A stretch of 64,000 nt of DNA from an uncultured Bacteroidota bacterium (GCA_903847205.1 CAINDA010000067.1:53772-117771), one strand, 5' to 3'. Counted from the stretch's first letter, positions 1 through 9,848 are shown. Notes: generated by a model not told the origin, from the letters alone. Made by a program: numbers and translations.

Positions 1-1195
1 AGAGCACAATCATATTCATGGTGTAGCTGAAACCAAAAGCACCGCCTGTTGCAGGCATTACTATAAATGCTATAAACATGGAAAGGGGCACTGATGCTGC
101 CACAAACAAGGCATTTGTAACACCCATAAAAAACATCAGAATAAATGTTACAAGAATAAAACCAATGATAATGGTATTAATTAAATCGTGAAGAGTGCTT
201 CTTGTTTTTTCGGATTGATCTCCGGTAACAGTAATTTTTAAATCTTTAGGAAAAGTTTTTTCCTGCATGTCTTTAATAATTGCTGCTATTTTATCTGATG
301 CCTCAATCAAATTTTCTCCTGCACGTTTTACAACATTAAGTGTAATCACATTTTTCCCTTCAAGGCGTGCATAGCTCTCCTGTTCTTTGTTTCCGTCAAT
401 CACTTCTGCAAAATCTTTGAGATACAGCTTAGCTCCCGACTGTGAATTAATTACTAAATTTTTTATTTCATCAACCGTTTTAAATTCTGCTTTAATAGTC
501 AGGTTGCGTTTCATCCCGTCAATGGGAACCAATCCGCCGGAAATATTCAGGTTTTCAGATTTCATTGCACGGCCTATATCACCAAGAGTTAAATTGGCCG
601 CCTGCAGTTTATACATGTCAACATTAATTTGAATTTCGCGTTCAAGATCGCCTACCATCACCACTTTGGTGATTTCTTTCATGGCTTCAATTCTGTCTTT
701 CAGGTCGTCAGAATATTTTTTTAATTTATTTAAATCCATGTCCCCTGCAATGTTCACATACATAATCGGTATTTCCGAAATGTTTACCTCCATTACGTTA
801 GGCTGTGCTGTCAGGTCTTTTGGTAAGTCAGTCTGAGCTTTATCTATCGCGTCTTTTACTTTTTGTTTGGCAATAGGAACGTCAACACCGGTATTAAATT
901 CAACCATTATTATTGAAAAATCCTGTAATGAAGTGGAGTTAATTTTCTTTACTCCGGCAATTGATTTTAATTGTTTTTCAATCGGCTTAGTAACCAGGTT
1001 TTCAATGTTTGTAGGGGAGTTACCCGCATATACTGTATTTATATATATGGTAGGAATAATTATATCCGGGAAACTTTCTTTTGGGATACTGTTGTATGAA
1101 AATACTCCAGCTAATGCGATTATGATGGTAAGCACATAAACACTGATTTTATTATCAATTGCCCAGCTTGATGGTTTAAATTCTTTGAAGTTCAT
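1..1195 (-). CDS. RND-family efflux permease, N-terminal part (cut by window edge)
   Basis: Inner-membrane proton-driven efflux pump of the AcrB/HAE1 type, expected to work with the adaptor and the outer-membrane channel encoded just upstream. The visible 398 residues begin MNFKEFKPSSWAI at the ATG whose complement is at 1193..1195, with a first membrane span (KISVYVLTIIIALAGVFSY), a long periplasmic porter region, then further spans starting near residue 340 (NTIIIGFILVTFILMFFMG). The reading frame runs off the left edge, so perhaps two thirds of the protein is missing. The gene follows the adaptor after about 90 bases and is the last visible member of the efflux operon. The substrate cannot be told from the sequence. 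Confidence 0.9.
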   Translation of the reverse strand, partial: MNFKEFKPSSWAIDNKISVYVLTIIIALAGVFSYNSIPKESFPDIIIPTIYINTVYAGNSPTNIENLVTKPIEKQLKSIAGVKKINSTSLQDFSIIMVEFNTGVDVPIAKQKVKDAIDKAQTDLPKDLTAQPNVMEVNISEIPIMYVNIAGDMDLNKLKKYSDDLKDRIEAMKEITKVVMVGDLEREIQINVDMYKLQAANLTLGDIGRAMKSENLNISGGLVPIDGMKRNLTIKAEFKTVDEIKNLVINSQSGAKLYLKDFAEVIDGNKEQESYARLEGKNVITLNVVKRAGENLIEASDKIAAIIKDMQEKTFPKDLKITVTGDQSEKTRSTLHDLINTIIIGFILVTFILMFFMGVTNALFVAASVPLSMFIAFIVMPATGGAFGFSYTMNMIVL

Positions 1196-1210
1196 AGTAT
1201 AATTTTTTTT

Positions 1211-1238
1211 ACCGCTAAGACGCAGAGACGCAAAGCTT
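1211..1238. repeat. Short dispersed repeat with an ACGCAGAGACGCAAAG core
   Basis: The gap between adaptor and pump genes holds the direct-repeat-like text CGCTAAGACGCAGAGACGC followed by AAAGC. Strings of this type are common in intergenic regions of Bacteroidota genomes. I infer a dispersed repeat; only one copy is inside this window. Confidence 0.4.
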
Positions 1239-1285
1239 TTTTAATTTTTTTACTGTTATCGGTATTTCCGGCCTATAAGTAATTT

Positions 1286-2392
1286 TTATTTTTTATAAAT
1301 TATTGCGTCGCCGTCATTCACCACATCGTAACCTGCAGTAACAATCAAATCGCCTTCTTTTAATCCGCTGGTAACTTCCGCTTTGCCGTTGTATTCTTTG
1401 CCGATAGTAATGATTTGTTTCTTAGCTTTACCGCCTTCCGCCACCATTACAAATGATGCATTTGTTTCATCTTTTAACACTGTTCTTATTGGAACAATAA
1501 TCACCGGTTTTGCAGATTTGTAATCGTTGATATTAAGACGGGCAACCATATTAGGGTGGTATTCTTTCTGATTATCCAGAAGTACTTCCACGGTAAATGA
1601 ACGGGTGCTGGTATTAATTGCACGGGAAGTATAATTCACTGTAGAAATTATAGAATCGTCGGTGTCGGGAAACCGTACAATCACTTCGCTGCCTTTTTTA
1701 ATTTTTGATGCATAGCCTTCGGCCACATCTGCTTTAACTTTTAAGTTAGAAAAATTGATCACGCGGATTGAGGGCATACCGGGAGCTGCAAGCTGTCCTA
1801 CTTTAATGTCCACTGCATCAACAGTGCCGTTTATAGGCGAAACAATTTTTGTCATTGAAAGTTGCTGCAGCAGTGCGGCCATTTTTTTCTCCATACTTTC
1901 TTTGTTTGTTTTTGCCTGCAGAAACTGTATTTCAGTACCTATTTTTTGATCCCATAAATTCTTCTGTTTTTGAAATATTTGGTTTACCAAATCAGTATTT
2001 GTCTGCAGGTCAGCAATACTTTGATTAATAGCGATGGCATCTGTTTCGGCAAGAACCTGTCCTTTGGTAACTGCATCGCCCACTTTCACATTTATTTTCA
2101 CAATTGTTCCCGGCATTTCAGAGCTTATACTTACATTTTCATCAGCATCAACCCTGCCTTGTATGTTGATATAGTTTTTGAATATTTCGGGCTTTAATAT
2201 TTCAACTGCAACGGCAATACCGCTGACAGCAGAATCTGTTTTTGTATTTAAGGATGATTCCAACGCAGCAATTTTGACTTTTAATTCCACCTCCTGCTTT
2301 TTTAGTTTTTCAAGTTCTGCTTTCGGATCGCCCGCTGAATGACATGCTGTGAGTATTAATGCAATGCCCGGTATAAGAAATATTTTTTTCAT
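1286..2392 (-). CDS. RND efflux periplasmic adaptor subunit (membrane fusion protein), lipoprotein
   Basis: Links the inner-membrane RND pump to the outer-membrane channel. The 368-residue protein starts with a lipoprotein signal ending in a lipobox ILTAC with Cys17, so it should be membrane-anchored by lipid. A coiled-coil stretch follows (residues about 22-45), then a lipoyl-like half motif (GTIVKINVKVGDAVTKG), an alpha-helical hairpin (about 115-180), the second lipoyl half (SPINGTVDAVDIKVGQLAAPG region), and beta-barrel and membrane-proximal domains toward the C-terminus. Length and order are those of the AcrA/HlyD-like MFP family. It lies between the TolC-like gene (43 bases upstream) and the RND pump, all on the minus strand. 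Confidence 0.92.
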   Translation of the reverse strand: MKKIFLIPGIALILTACHSAGDPKAELEKLKKQEVELKVKIAALESSLNTKTDSAVSGIAVAVEILKPEIFKNYINIQGRVDADENVSISSEMPGTIVKINVKVGDAVTKGQVLAETDAIAINQSIADLQTNTDLVNQIFQKQKNLWDQKIGTEIQFLQAKTNKESMEKKMAALLQQLSMTKIVSPINGTVDAVDIKVGQLAAPGMPSIRVINFSNLKVKADVAEGYASKIKKGSEVIVRFPDTDDSIISTVNYTSRAINTSTRSFTVEVLLDNQKEYHPNMVARLNINDYKSAKPVIIVPIRTVLKDETNASFVMVAEGGKAKKQIITIGKEYNGKAEVTSGLKEGDLIVTAGYDVVNDGDAIIYKK

Positions 2393-2434
2393 TTTGTTAT
2401 TTTATATAATTGAATTCTTATTTTTTCTGTTTTA

Positions 2435-3781
2435 TTATTTAAAATTTCCGTTTGCTTTATCAAAATCTATTTTAGCTTCAATAGCATTGTATAATGCATT
2501 ATTATAATTGGTCTGTGATTCTTTCAATGCTGTTTGGGCCTCAATCATTCCAATATTAGAACCAATGCCCTGCTCATATTTCAGTTTAGATAAACGGTAT
2601 ACTTCTTCGGCAACAGCAATGTTTTTCTTTTGATTTTCGAGTGAGATGGATGCATTTTGAAGCATTGTCAATGAGGACATCAATTCAAGGTCGATAGATT
2701 TTTTAATAAAGTCGATATTGTTCTCCGCTTTTTGAAGCGAGAGTTTTGCCTGCTGATTTTTGGCGTTGCGCTGCAAGCCTGTAAAGAGGGGCATTACAAT
2801 TTTCCCGCCAATCAATGCAGTAGGATACCAGGGCGTTTTAGAGTTAAAAATATCGAATTGAGAACGATAAGCGCTGCCTGTTAAACTGCCGTAGGCAAAG
2901 GCATTTGGGAGATAAGAAAAACGATTGCGTTTTAAATCAAGTTCGGCAAGTTTAAATTGTGTTAAAAATAAATCGTATTCTACACGTTTTGAATAATCAA
3001 ATTTTTCGGCTGAAACATTTTCGGCTACATCAAATTTTACATCGGCTAATTTATCTGTCAAAACAAGAGCGGCATTAATATCCATGCCCATTTGGTATTT
3101 CAGCAGATAATTTCCAAGCTTAAGCAGCCGCTGTATATTGTCCTGCTCTATCAGTAAATTGTTATAAGTAACTGTTAAGCGGTCGAAGTCAATTTTTTCA
3201 ACAAAGCCGTTATCCAATAAGGCTTTTGTGTCATCCATTGCTTTTTTTATGCGCTCAATATTGGCATCCATTAAATGCATGCGTTCTTCACTTATCAATA
3301 CTGTATAATACGCTTTACTCACCGTTACGGCAGTTTCAATGTGAGTCCGCTGTGATGCTTTTGCGGAAAGCTGTACATAAACTTTTGATGCCATTACACC
3401 TAAGAGATAATCGCCGCTGAAGAGCAGCTGGCTTGCATCAAATCCGGCGGTTGCCTGGTATTGGGTGCCGAATTTCACAGCAGCATAAGAGCCGGGACGG
3501 CCTCCGAAAAATTCGGCAGGTATTAGTGAAGTAGGGATTTCAAGAAAATCTTTTACATCAAAACTGGAGTTGATCTGCGGCATCCCCATTCCTAATACTT
3601 CTTTTACCTTTTGCTTTGCAAGGTCTTCGTCAATTGCAGCATTTTTTATATCGTGCTGATTTTGTGAAGCAAATTCAATTGCCTGCTTTACCGAAAAAGA
3701 ATATCCCGCCGCTTCTTTTGTCTGAGCCCCGGCGCCGCCTGCAATTACCGTTAAACTAATTATAAATAAGACTTTTTTCAT
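2435..3781 (-). CDS. TolC-family outer-membrane efflux channel
   Basis: Outer-membrane exit duct for the tripartite RND pump. The 448 residues begin with a signal peptide (about MKKVLFIISLTVIAGGAGAQ), followed by the two long coiled-coil OEP repeats typical of TolC homologues. The second repeat contains AKLSLQKAENNIDFIKKSI and a C-terminal SKLKYEQGIGSNIGMIEAQ stretch, which matches the family pattern of a helix followed by xxKYxxGxxxxxxxLEAQ. It is the second gene of the operon behind the TetR regulator. Confidence 0.92.
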   Translation of the reverse strand: MKKVLFIISLTVIAGGAGAQTKEAAGYSFSVKQAIEFASQNQHDIKNAAIDEDLAKQKVKEVLGMGMPQINSSFDVKDFLEIPTSLIPAEFFGGRPGSYAAVKFGTQYQATAGFDASQLLFSGDYLLGVMASKVYVQLSAKASQRTHIETAVTVSKAYYTVLISEERMHLMDANIERIKKAMDDTKALLDNGFVEKIDFDRLTVTYNNLLIEQDNIQRLLKLGNYLLKYQMGMDINAALVLTDKLADVKFDVAENVSAEKFDYSKRVEYDLFLTQFKLAELDLKRNRFSYLPNAFAYGSLTGSAYRSQFDIFNSKTPWYPTALIGGKIVMPLFTGLQRNAKNQQAKLSLQKAENNIDFIKKSIDLELMSSLTMLQNASISLENQKKNIAVAEEVYRLSKLKYEQGIGSNIGMIEAQTALKESQTNYNNALYNAIEAKIDFDKANGNFK

Positions 3782-3898
3782 TTTATTTTATTTTCCTGCG
3801 AATTACGAATTTTAACCGAATTACGAATTTGTGCTGGAGTTTGTATATTATTACCAATTGCAATTGTTTTTTGCTATTTGCCTATTGCTGATTACCGG

Positions 3899-4513
3899 CT
3901 ACTCCTCTTCCGAAAGCTCCTTGTATTTATTAATCAATTTATGTCCTTTAAGGGTGCAGATGCCGTGTAAAAAATGATCGAGTAAAGCCAATTGTACGTC
4001 CACAATTTTATACTTATCAGGAGGAAAAGCCTGGGGGTTAAAACCCATTTCAACTTCTTCCATTCTTAGCCTTGCAATAATTTTTGTATTAATATCAGAG
4101 CGGACCAGCCCCTGCTTAATGCCGCGTTTAACCGAATCTTCCACCATGCGCTCAATACATTCTTCTTTAAATTGTTTAAATAATTTCCATGCGTTTGGAT
4201 GATATTTTTGAAGGTCATAAAATAAATTCGGGTTCATCTGAGCAAACATATTTTCGAGATTTTTCATCATACCAAAAACCTCTTCGATAACATTTGCTGA
4301 TTCTTTTTCAATCAGTTGAAATTCGCATTCGTTTTTTTTCAAACGCTCAGTAAGCAGCTTTTCCACCACTTCGTTTTTATCAGAATAAAACTGGTAAATG
4401 GTTTTTTTTGATATGCCCAGGTCTTTGGCAATATCATCCATGGTGATGCTTTTGATGCCATACTTAAAGAACAAATCTTCAGCACTTTTTAATATCCTGT
4501 CTTTAGTTTTCAT
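3899..4513 (-). CDS. TetR/AcrR-family transcriptional regulator
   Basis: Probable local repressor of the efflux operon that it heads. The N-terminal helix-turn-helix reads ITMDDIAKDLGISKKTIYQ, followed by FYSDKNEVVEKLL as usual in TetR proteins. The remaining ~140 residues are the helical ligand domain and show no recognisable ligand signature. I chose the ATG at 4513 (MKTKDRILKSAEDLF) because TetR proteins normally begin a few residues before the first helix; an in-frame ATG at 4537 would add eight residues (MPEFFKLK). It lies about 120 bases upstream of the channel gene in the same orientation. Confidence 0.9.
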   Translation of the reverse strand: MKTKDRILKSAEDLFFKYGIKSITMDDIAKDLGISKKTIYQFYSDKNEVVEKLLTERLKKNECEFQLIEKESANVIEEVFGMMKNLENMFAQMNPNLFYDLQKYHPNAWKLFKQFKEECIERMVEDSVKRGIKQGLVRSDINTKIIARLRMEEVEMGFNPQAFPPDKYKIVDVQLALLDHFLHGICTLKGHKLINKYKELSEEE

Positions 4514-4996
4514 CTTGAGTTTGAAAAATTCCGGCACAAAACTATGGAAACATTTTTCATTCCCAAAGTTTCCGTTGAAATAATTTTAATAATTTTTATT
4601 TGGATTGATAATCAGATAAATAGAAATGGCCGGGAAATTTAAAAATGACGAGCAAAAACATTTGGCAAAGATAAACTTTGGAAAGAGCCTGTTCAATTGG
4701 GTTCCAGGTGTTATGTCTGTAAAACGCTGCGTTCTTCACGTTTGGTAAAATTAAGTTGGAAACCAAGTACAAGATCCCTCGCAAAAGGCTCGGGATGACA
4801 AGGTCTTCAGCACATTTCGGCCTTCAAAGAATCAGGAGCACTGTTGAAATGATTTTAATAAAACATTGGCGGCTAACAGCAGTGCCGGATTAACTTTTTC
4901 AGGCATGTCGGCTTAGGAGACAAACACTAATTATAAAGTGCTGTTATCAGAGAAAAAATTCGTTTTTTTGTATCCTCAAAAATTATCACAATTATT
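4514..4996. other. Intergenic gap between divergent tetR and asnS, with a decayed repeat
   Basis: No convincing gene. A 62-codon frame on the minus strand (4596..4784) has no family features and looks like chance. The segment 4771..4799 reads AAGATCCCTC-GCAAAAGGCT-CGGGATGAC, the same design as the repeat at 37091..37130, so it is probably a degraded copy of that palindrome. No clear TTTG/TAnnTTTG promoter was found for asnS. Confidence 0.6.
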
Positions 4997-6439
4997 ATGG
5001 AAATTCTGAAAAGAACAAAAGTAAAAGAGCTGTTAAATTCAACGGCTTATGGTACTGAAGTAACGGTAAAAGGCTGGGTGCGTACATTCCGCAACAACCA
5101 GTTTATAGCAATTAACGACGGCTCAACAATCAATAATATTCAGGCGGTGGTTGATTTTCAAAATACCGAAGAGTCGCTGTTAAAGCGCGTTACAACAGGC
5201 GCGGCAGTTTCGGTGACAGGGGAATTAATTGAATCATCCGGGAAAGGGCAGAAAGTTGAAGTGAAAGTTAAATACCTGGAAATACTTGGCGACAGCGATG
5301 CAGAAAAATTTCCGCTGCAGCCTAAAAAACACAGCTTAGAATTTTTACGCGAAATTGCGCACCTGCGCTTCCGCACTAATACATTTAATGCAGTTTTCAA
5401 AGTGCGCCATGCATTGGCTTTTGCGATACACCAGTTCTTTAACGACCGCGGATTTGTGTATCTGCACACCCCTGTTATTACTGCATCTGATGCAGAAGGC
5501 GCAGGAGAAATGTTCCGTGTTACCTCCCTTGATTTTGATAATCCCCCGCGTACCGAAGACGGCAAAGTAGATTTTAAGCAGGATTTTTTCGGTAAGTCCA
5601 CTAACCTTACTGTTTCCGGGCAGTTGGAGGCTGAGCTGGGTGCAATGGCGTTGGGAGAAGTATATACTTTCGGTCCTACCTTCCGCGCAGAAAATTCAAA
5701 TACAACCCGCCACCTTGCTGAGTTTTGGATGATTGAACCTGAGGTCGCTTTCGCGGATTTGAATGATAATGCGGACTTAGCTCAAAATTTATTACAGTAC
5801 GTAATTAAATATGCGCTAGATACCTGCCCCGATGAATTGGAGTTTCTGAAAACCCGTTTACTGGAAGAAGAAAAATTAAAACCTCAGGACGAGCGTTCTG
5901 AAATGGATCTGCTTACAAAACTTCATTTCTGCTCATCAAGCGACTTTGAAAGGCTTACCTATACTGAAGCAATTGAAATTTTAAGAAATTCAACTCCTAA
6001 TAAAAAGAAAAAATTTAAATACCTGATTGATAAGTGGGGCGCGGATTTACAGAGTGAACACGAGCGTTACCTTGTTGAGAAACATTTTAAAAAACCAGTT
6101 ATTTTAACTGATTATCCGAAAGATATTAAATCGTTTTACATGCGGCTGAATGATGACGGGATGACTGTACGCGCCATGGATATACTGTTTCCAGGCATCG
6201 GCGAAATAATCGGCGGGTCGCAGCGTGAAGAGCGTTTAGAATTTTTAGAAAACCGCATGAAAGAAATGAAAATTCCGGCGGATGAATTATACTGGTATTT
6301 AGATACTCGGAAATTCGGAACAGCTCCGCATGCGGGATTTGGTTTAGGTTTTGAACGGTTGGTATTATTTGTAACAGGAATGACAAATATCCGTGATGTA
6401 ATTCCTTTTCCAAGAGCGCCTAAGACTGCGGAGTTTTAA
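4997..6439 (+). CDS. asnS: Asparagine--tRNA ligase
   Basis: Charges tRNA-Asn with asparagine in the cytoplasm. The 480-residue protein has an N-terminal OB-fold anticodon-binding domain (about 1-110; [20 protein letters not shown]) and a class II catalytic domain. Motif 2 is visible around [21 protein letters not shown] and motif 3 around [16 protein letters not shown], ending with [11 protein letters not shown] as in other Asn[13 protein letters not shown] distinguishes it from AspRS. A middle insertion of roughly 80 residues (about 270-350) is usual for this bacterial subgroup. It stands alone, with a small hairpin repeat behind it. Confidence 0.97.
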   Translation: MEILKRTKVKELLNSTAYGTEVTVKGWVRTFRNNQFIAINDGSTINNIQAVVDFQNTEESLLKRVTTGAAVSVTGELIESSGKGQKVEVKVKYLEILGDSDAEKFPLQPKKHSLEFLREIAHLRFRTNTFNAVFKVRHALAFAIHQFFNDRGFVYLHTPVITASDAEGAGEMFRVTSLDFDNPPRTEDGKVDFKQDFFGKSTNLTVSGQLEAELGAMALGEVYTFGPTFRAENSNTTRHLAEFWMIEPEVAFADLNDNADLAQNLLQYVIKYALDTCPDELEFLKTRLLEEEKLKPQDERSEMDLLTKLHFCSSSDFERLTYTEAIEILRNSTPNKKKKFKYLIDKWGADLQSEHERYLVEKHFKKPVILTDYPKDIKSFYMRLNDDGMTVRAMDILFPGIGEIIGGSQREERLEFLENRMKEMKIPADELYWYLDTRKFGTAPHAGFGLGFERLVLFVTGMTNIRDVIPFPRAPKTAEF

Positions 6440-6452
6440 GCACCTCTCCCTT

Positions 6453-6476
6453 AATCCCTCTCCACAGGAGAGGGGT
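6453..6476. repeat. CCCTCTCC...GGAGAGGG hairpin repeat after asnS
   Basis: Perfect 8-bp inverted repeat CCCTCTCC (6456..6463) / GGAGAGGG (6467..6474) with a 3-base loop, preceded by CACCTCTCCC. There is no T-run behind it on the plus strand, so it looks more like a REP-type palindrome than a classical terminator, although it could stall transcription from asnS. A related CCCTCATC...GAGAAGGG text follows at about 6534..6551. Confidence 0.5.
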
Positions 6477-6567
6477 GAAATCTGGAAAATATAAAACGGG
6501 GAATAATAATAATAAAGTTTATAAAAAAGTTTCCCTCATCAATGAGAAGGGTTAGGAAGAAAACAAT

Positions 6568-7479
6568 ATGATGTCTGCTAAAACACTTCTTCAGCAATTA
6601 CAGCAAGGCAATAAAAAAGTCTTGGCACGCTGTATTACCATTGTTGAAAATGAACTGGAAGGCAGCCAGGAAATTTTAACATCTCTTACATTTTCAAAGA
6701 ACACGCCTGTTATCGGCATTACCGGGCCTCCTGGTGCCGGTAAAAGCACACTGATAAATGCGGTAATAAAAAAACTGTCAGACCAGGGAAAATCAATCGG
6801 CATAATTGCAATTGACCCAACATCTCCTTTTAATTTCGGTTCTTTATTAGGCGACAGGCTTCGCATGGCAGAACATTTTACAAACGAAAATGTGTTCATC
6901 CGATCTTTAGCAACGCGCGGTTCTCTGGGCGGACTGTCGGCTGCAATCATTGAAATTGTTGATGTAATGCGGGCATTTGGGTTTGATTATATTATTGTTG
7001 AAACAGTGGGAGTGGGGCAGAGTGAAGTGGAAATTGCCGGCCTGGCGGACACAACAGTGCTGGTGCTGGTTCCTGAATCGGGAGATGATGTGCAGGCGCT
7101 GAAATCGGGGGTAATGGAAATTGCAGATATTTTTGTTGTGAATAAATCCGACAGGGAAGGTGCAAATACTTTTATGAAAAACATAATACAGCTGGTTCAT
7201 TCAAAGCCTGCGGGCGATTGGCATATTCCTGTGATAAAAGCTTCGGCAATAAAAAACGAAGGCACCGCCGAATTAATTGAAGCCATTGAAAAGCATCAGC
7301 TCATCGGTGTAAATACAAAACGCCCTTACCTAATGGCGGAGAAGGCTTACCGTTTAATTCAGAATTACAGGATGAAGGATGTTTCTAAAAAAAATCTGCA
7401 GCAGCAAATTGAAATTGAATTAAAAAAAACTGATTTTAATTTGTATAGGTTTGTAGATAATTTGATTGGCAAGGCCTGA
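6568..7479 (+). CDS. meaB: Methylmalonyl-CoA mutase-associated GTPase MeaB (ArgK family)
   Basis: G3E-type P-loop GTPase that protects and reloads the B12-dependent methylmalonyl-CoA mutase. In its 303 residues the Walker A motif GPPGAGKSTLINAV (about residue 56), the family signature AIDPTSPFNFGSLLGDR, the ATRGSLGGL switch region, the ETVGVGQSEVE motif and the VNKSD base-recognition motif are all present. The C-terminal dimerisation arm is shorter than in some homologues but within the family range. Mutase subunits are not in this window. Two consecutive ATGs open the frame; either may start translation. Confidence 0.93.
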   Translation: MMSAKTLLQQLQQGNKKVLARCITIVENELEGSQEILTSLTFSKNTPVIGITGPPGAGKSTLINAVIKKLSDQGKSIGIIAIDPTSPFNFGSLLGDRLRMAEHFTNENVFIRSLATRGSLGGLSAAIIEIVDVMRAFGFDYIIVETVGVGQSEVEIAGLADTTVLVLVPESGDDVQALKSGVMEIADIFVVNKSDREGANTFMKNIIQLVHSKPAGDWHIPVIKASAIKNEGTAELIEAIEKHQLIGVNTKRPYLMAEKAYRLIQNYRMKDVSKKNLQQQIEIELKKTDFNLYRFVDNLIGKA

Positions 7480-7787
7480 TGGCTTAGAGAAAACAATTGA
7501 TTTTATTCTTTTAGAATCCCGTAATAATTTATTCAAATCAATTGTTGGAACCAGCGTTCATGCGCAGGTCATGCTGAGCCTGTCGAAGTATGCGGACCTG
7601 CTCTCGCACACCCATCGACAGGCTCAGGGTGACGACACACAATTGAGATTATCAAAAAGTTGATTCATTTATTATTTCGTAAATTAGCATTCCGGATTTA
7701 AAAAATCCCACATTCATTTCTGCGGTGAGGGCAAATCTTTAACGAAAAAAATCTCTCCATGTACTGGATGATAAACAAAAATATATT
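7480..7787. other. Gap between meaB and dnaG holding a palindromic repeat
   Basis: About 308 bases without a gene. It contains a long inverted repeat at 7568..7633 (separate entry). The sequence just before dnaG includes an out-of-frame ATG at 7759 followed by ten codons and a stop that overlaps the dnaG TTG start. No promoter of the TAnnTTTG type was clear. Confidence 0.5.
7568..7633. repeat. REP-like palindrome, GTCATGCTGAGCCTGTCGA family
   Basis: Left arm GTCATGCTGAGCCTGTCGA (7568..7586) and right arm TCGACAGGCTCAGGGTGAC (7615..7633) are near-perfect inverted copies around a 28-base loop that itself contains partial dyads. Similar palindromes with the CTTCGAC/CTGAG core occur at 50111..50164 and, more diverged, 54937..54990. 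Dispersed palindromes of this type are frequent in Bacteroidota and are normally noncoding. Confidence 0.75.
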
Positions 7788-9848
7788 TTGATTCATAAGG
7801 AAGACATAGATAAGATATTTGAAGCTGCACGGGTTGAAGAAGTGGTAGGTGATTACGTTACGCTCAAAAAGCGGGGAGTGAATCTCATCGGCTTATGTCC
7901 TTTTCATGATGAAAAAACTCCTTCATTTTATGTTTCTCCTGTTAAAGGGATTTACAAATGTTTCGGCTGCGGCAAGGGCGGGCATGCGATAAATTTTGTG
8001 ATGGAAAAGGAGCTGATGTCGTATCCCGATGCGCTTCGCCATCTTGCAAAAAAATACAACATACAAATTGTAGAGGAGGAGCAATCGCCCGAGCAGCTTC
8101 AGTCGCAGAACGACCGTGAAAGTTTGTTTGTAGTTTCTTCATTCGCTCAGAAAAAATTTTCAGAAAATCTGTACAACACTGATGAAGGAAAGTCAGTGGG
8201 GCTGGGCTATTTTAGAGAGCGTGGTTTCAGAGAAGACATTGTTCAAAAATTTCAGCTGGGTTATTGTCTTAATCACCGCACTGTATTTACAGATGCTGCA
8301 ATTGCTGCAGGTTATAAGCTGGAATACCTTGTAAAAGCAGGGCTTTCTATAGAGTATAAGAACGAGCCTGAACACCAAGCGGTGAACCAAGGTTCTAGTG
8401 AAGGGAGTCCTGAAGCCTCCCCAAACTTGAAACTTGAAACTTTAAACTCTAAGCCTTCAAAATATTTAGACCGTTTTTGGGGGCGCGTGATGTTTCCTAT
8501 TCACAATGCAACAGGCCGTGTGATTGCCTTTGGCGGGCGCACACTGCGCACCGATAAAAAAACTGCGAAATACATCAACTCTCCCGAAACAGATATTTAT
8601 CATAAGAGTGATGTGCTGTACGGAATATTTTTTGCAAAAAAAGAAATCATTGCGCAGGATAACTGCTTCCTGGTAGAAGGTTATACCGATGTGGTATCAA
8701 TGCATCAGGCGGGAATTGAAAATGTAGTTGCGAGCAGCGGTACATCATTGACTACAGGACAGATTAAACTTATCCGCAGGTTTACAAACAACATTACAAT
8801 TTTATACGATGGCGACAACGCCGGTATTAAAGCCAGTTTCAGAGGTATTGATTTGATATTGGAAGAAGGGATGAATGTGAAAGTTCTGTTATTCCCTGAC
8901 GGGGAAGATCCTGACTCCTACTCTAAACGTGTAAACAGCGAAGAGCTGAAAACGTTTATCAAAAATAATTCGAAAGATTTTATTTCGTTCAAAACAAATT
9001 TATTGATGGGTGATGTGCAGAACGACCCTATCAAAAAAGCCGGACTCATCAAGGAAATTGTCGAAAGCATTGCGCTTATTCCTGAAGCTATTTACCGTTC
9101 GGTATATGTGAAAGAGTGCAGCCGTATTTTGGATGTTGAAGAATCTATTTTATTGAGTGAACTGAATAAAATACGCAGCAAAAAGTTTAATGATAAAAGT
9201 AATCAGCACACTGCAATAAGTCCTGCACAGCGCGAAGCAAATGTTTCGGAAGAATTAATTGCCGAAGAAAAAAAGCAGATTCTTGATGCAAGCGCCGAAC
9301 ACCAGGAGCGCGATATAATCCGTCTGCTGCTGAATTATGGAAATAAAAATGTTTTGATTGACGGTGAAGATTTAGACGAACATTCTAAGCCGGTACAAAT
9401 AGAAATTACGCTTGCCGCTTTAATCGTTCATGAGTTGCTGCATGATGCTATTGTATTTGAAAACACGATATACAATGATGTTTACAATGAGTTTGTAAAA
9501 CATCTCGAGAATGATAAAGTACCTGATTACAATTATTTCATCAGTCACGAAAACCTTGCCATCTGCCAGTTAACAGTAGATTTGATCAGCAGCCCCTATT
9601 CTCTTTCCAATTGGGAGCAGCACAGTATTTACACTACAATGGAAGAAGATATTCTTAAAAGGTCGTTGTACAATGCTGTGTATGCTTTAAAAAGCCGCAG
9701 GCTGGAAATGATGATTCACGAAATTCAAAAAAAGATAAAAGAAAACCCTCCGGAAGATGAGCTGATGGCGCTTATGCAGACACAGCATCAACTGCTTGCT
9801 GCGAAAAGAACATTTAATGCTTTGCTGGGGAGAATTATTGTGAAGTGA
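7788..9848 (+). CDS. dnaG: DNA primase
   Basis: Synthesises RNA primers at the replication fork. The 686 residues begin with the CHC2 zinc finger (CPFHDEKTPSFYVSP...YKCFGCGKGG, about residues 39-66), followed by the primase core with the TOPRIM motifs VEGYTDVVSMHQ and YDGDNAGIKA, and a C-terminal helicase-interacting region. There is no in-frame ATG upstream, and the TTG at 7788 gives the N-terminus MIHKEDIDKIFEAARVEEVV, which matches the family start, so I take TTG as the start codon. A low-complexity segment of about 33 residues at roughly residues 192-225 (8361..8461) interrupts the core just before YLDRFWGRVMFPI and looks like an inserted repeat. Confidence 0.96.
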   Translation: MIHKEDIDKIFEAARVEEVVGDYVTLKKRGVNLIGLCPFHDEKTPSFYVSPVKGIYKCFGCGKGGHAINFVMEKELMSYPDALRHLAKKYNIQIVEEEQSPEQLQSQNDRESLFVVSSFAQKKFSENLYNTDEGKSVGLGYFRERGFREDIVQKFQLGYCLNHRTVFTDAAIAAGYKLEYLVKAGLSIEYKNEPEHQAVNQGSSEGSPEASPNLKLETLNSKPSKYLDRFWGRVMFPIHNATGRVIAFGGRTLRTDKKTAKYINSPETDIYHKSDVLYGIFFAKKEIIAQDNCFLVEGYTDVVSMHQAGIENVVASSGTSLTTGQIKLIRRFTNNITILYDGDNAGIKASFRGIDLILEEGMNVKVLLFPDGEDPDSYSKRVNSEELKTFIKNNSKDFISFKTNLLMGDVQNDPIKKAGLIKEIVESIALIPEAIYRSVYVKECSRILDVEESILLSELNKIRSKKFNDKSNQHTAISPAQREANVSEELIAEEKKQILDASAEHQERDIIRLLLNYGNKNVLIDGEDLDEHSKPVQIEITLAALIVHELLHDAIVFENTIYNDVYNEFVKHLENDKVPDYNYFISHENLAICQLTVDLISSPYSLSNWEQHSIYTTMEEDILKRSLYNAVYALKSRRLEMMIHEIQKKIKENPPEDELMALMQTQHQLLAAKRTFNALLGRIIVK

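Noticed and set aside
4596..4784. 62-codon frame in the tetR-asnS gap
   Set aside because: No signal, domain or sensible composition, and its start lies in a decayed palindromic repeat; most likely chance.
7466..7663. 65-codon frame overlapping the end of meaB
   Set aside because: It runs through a noncoding REP-like palindrome (7568..7633), which supplies most of its codons.
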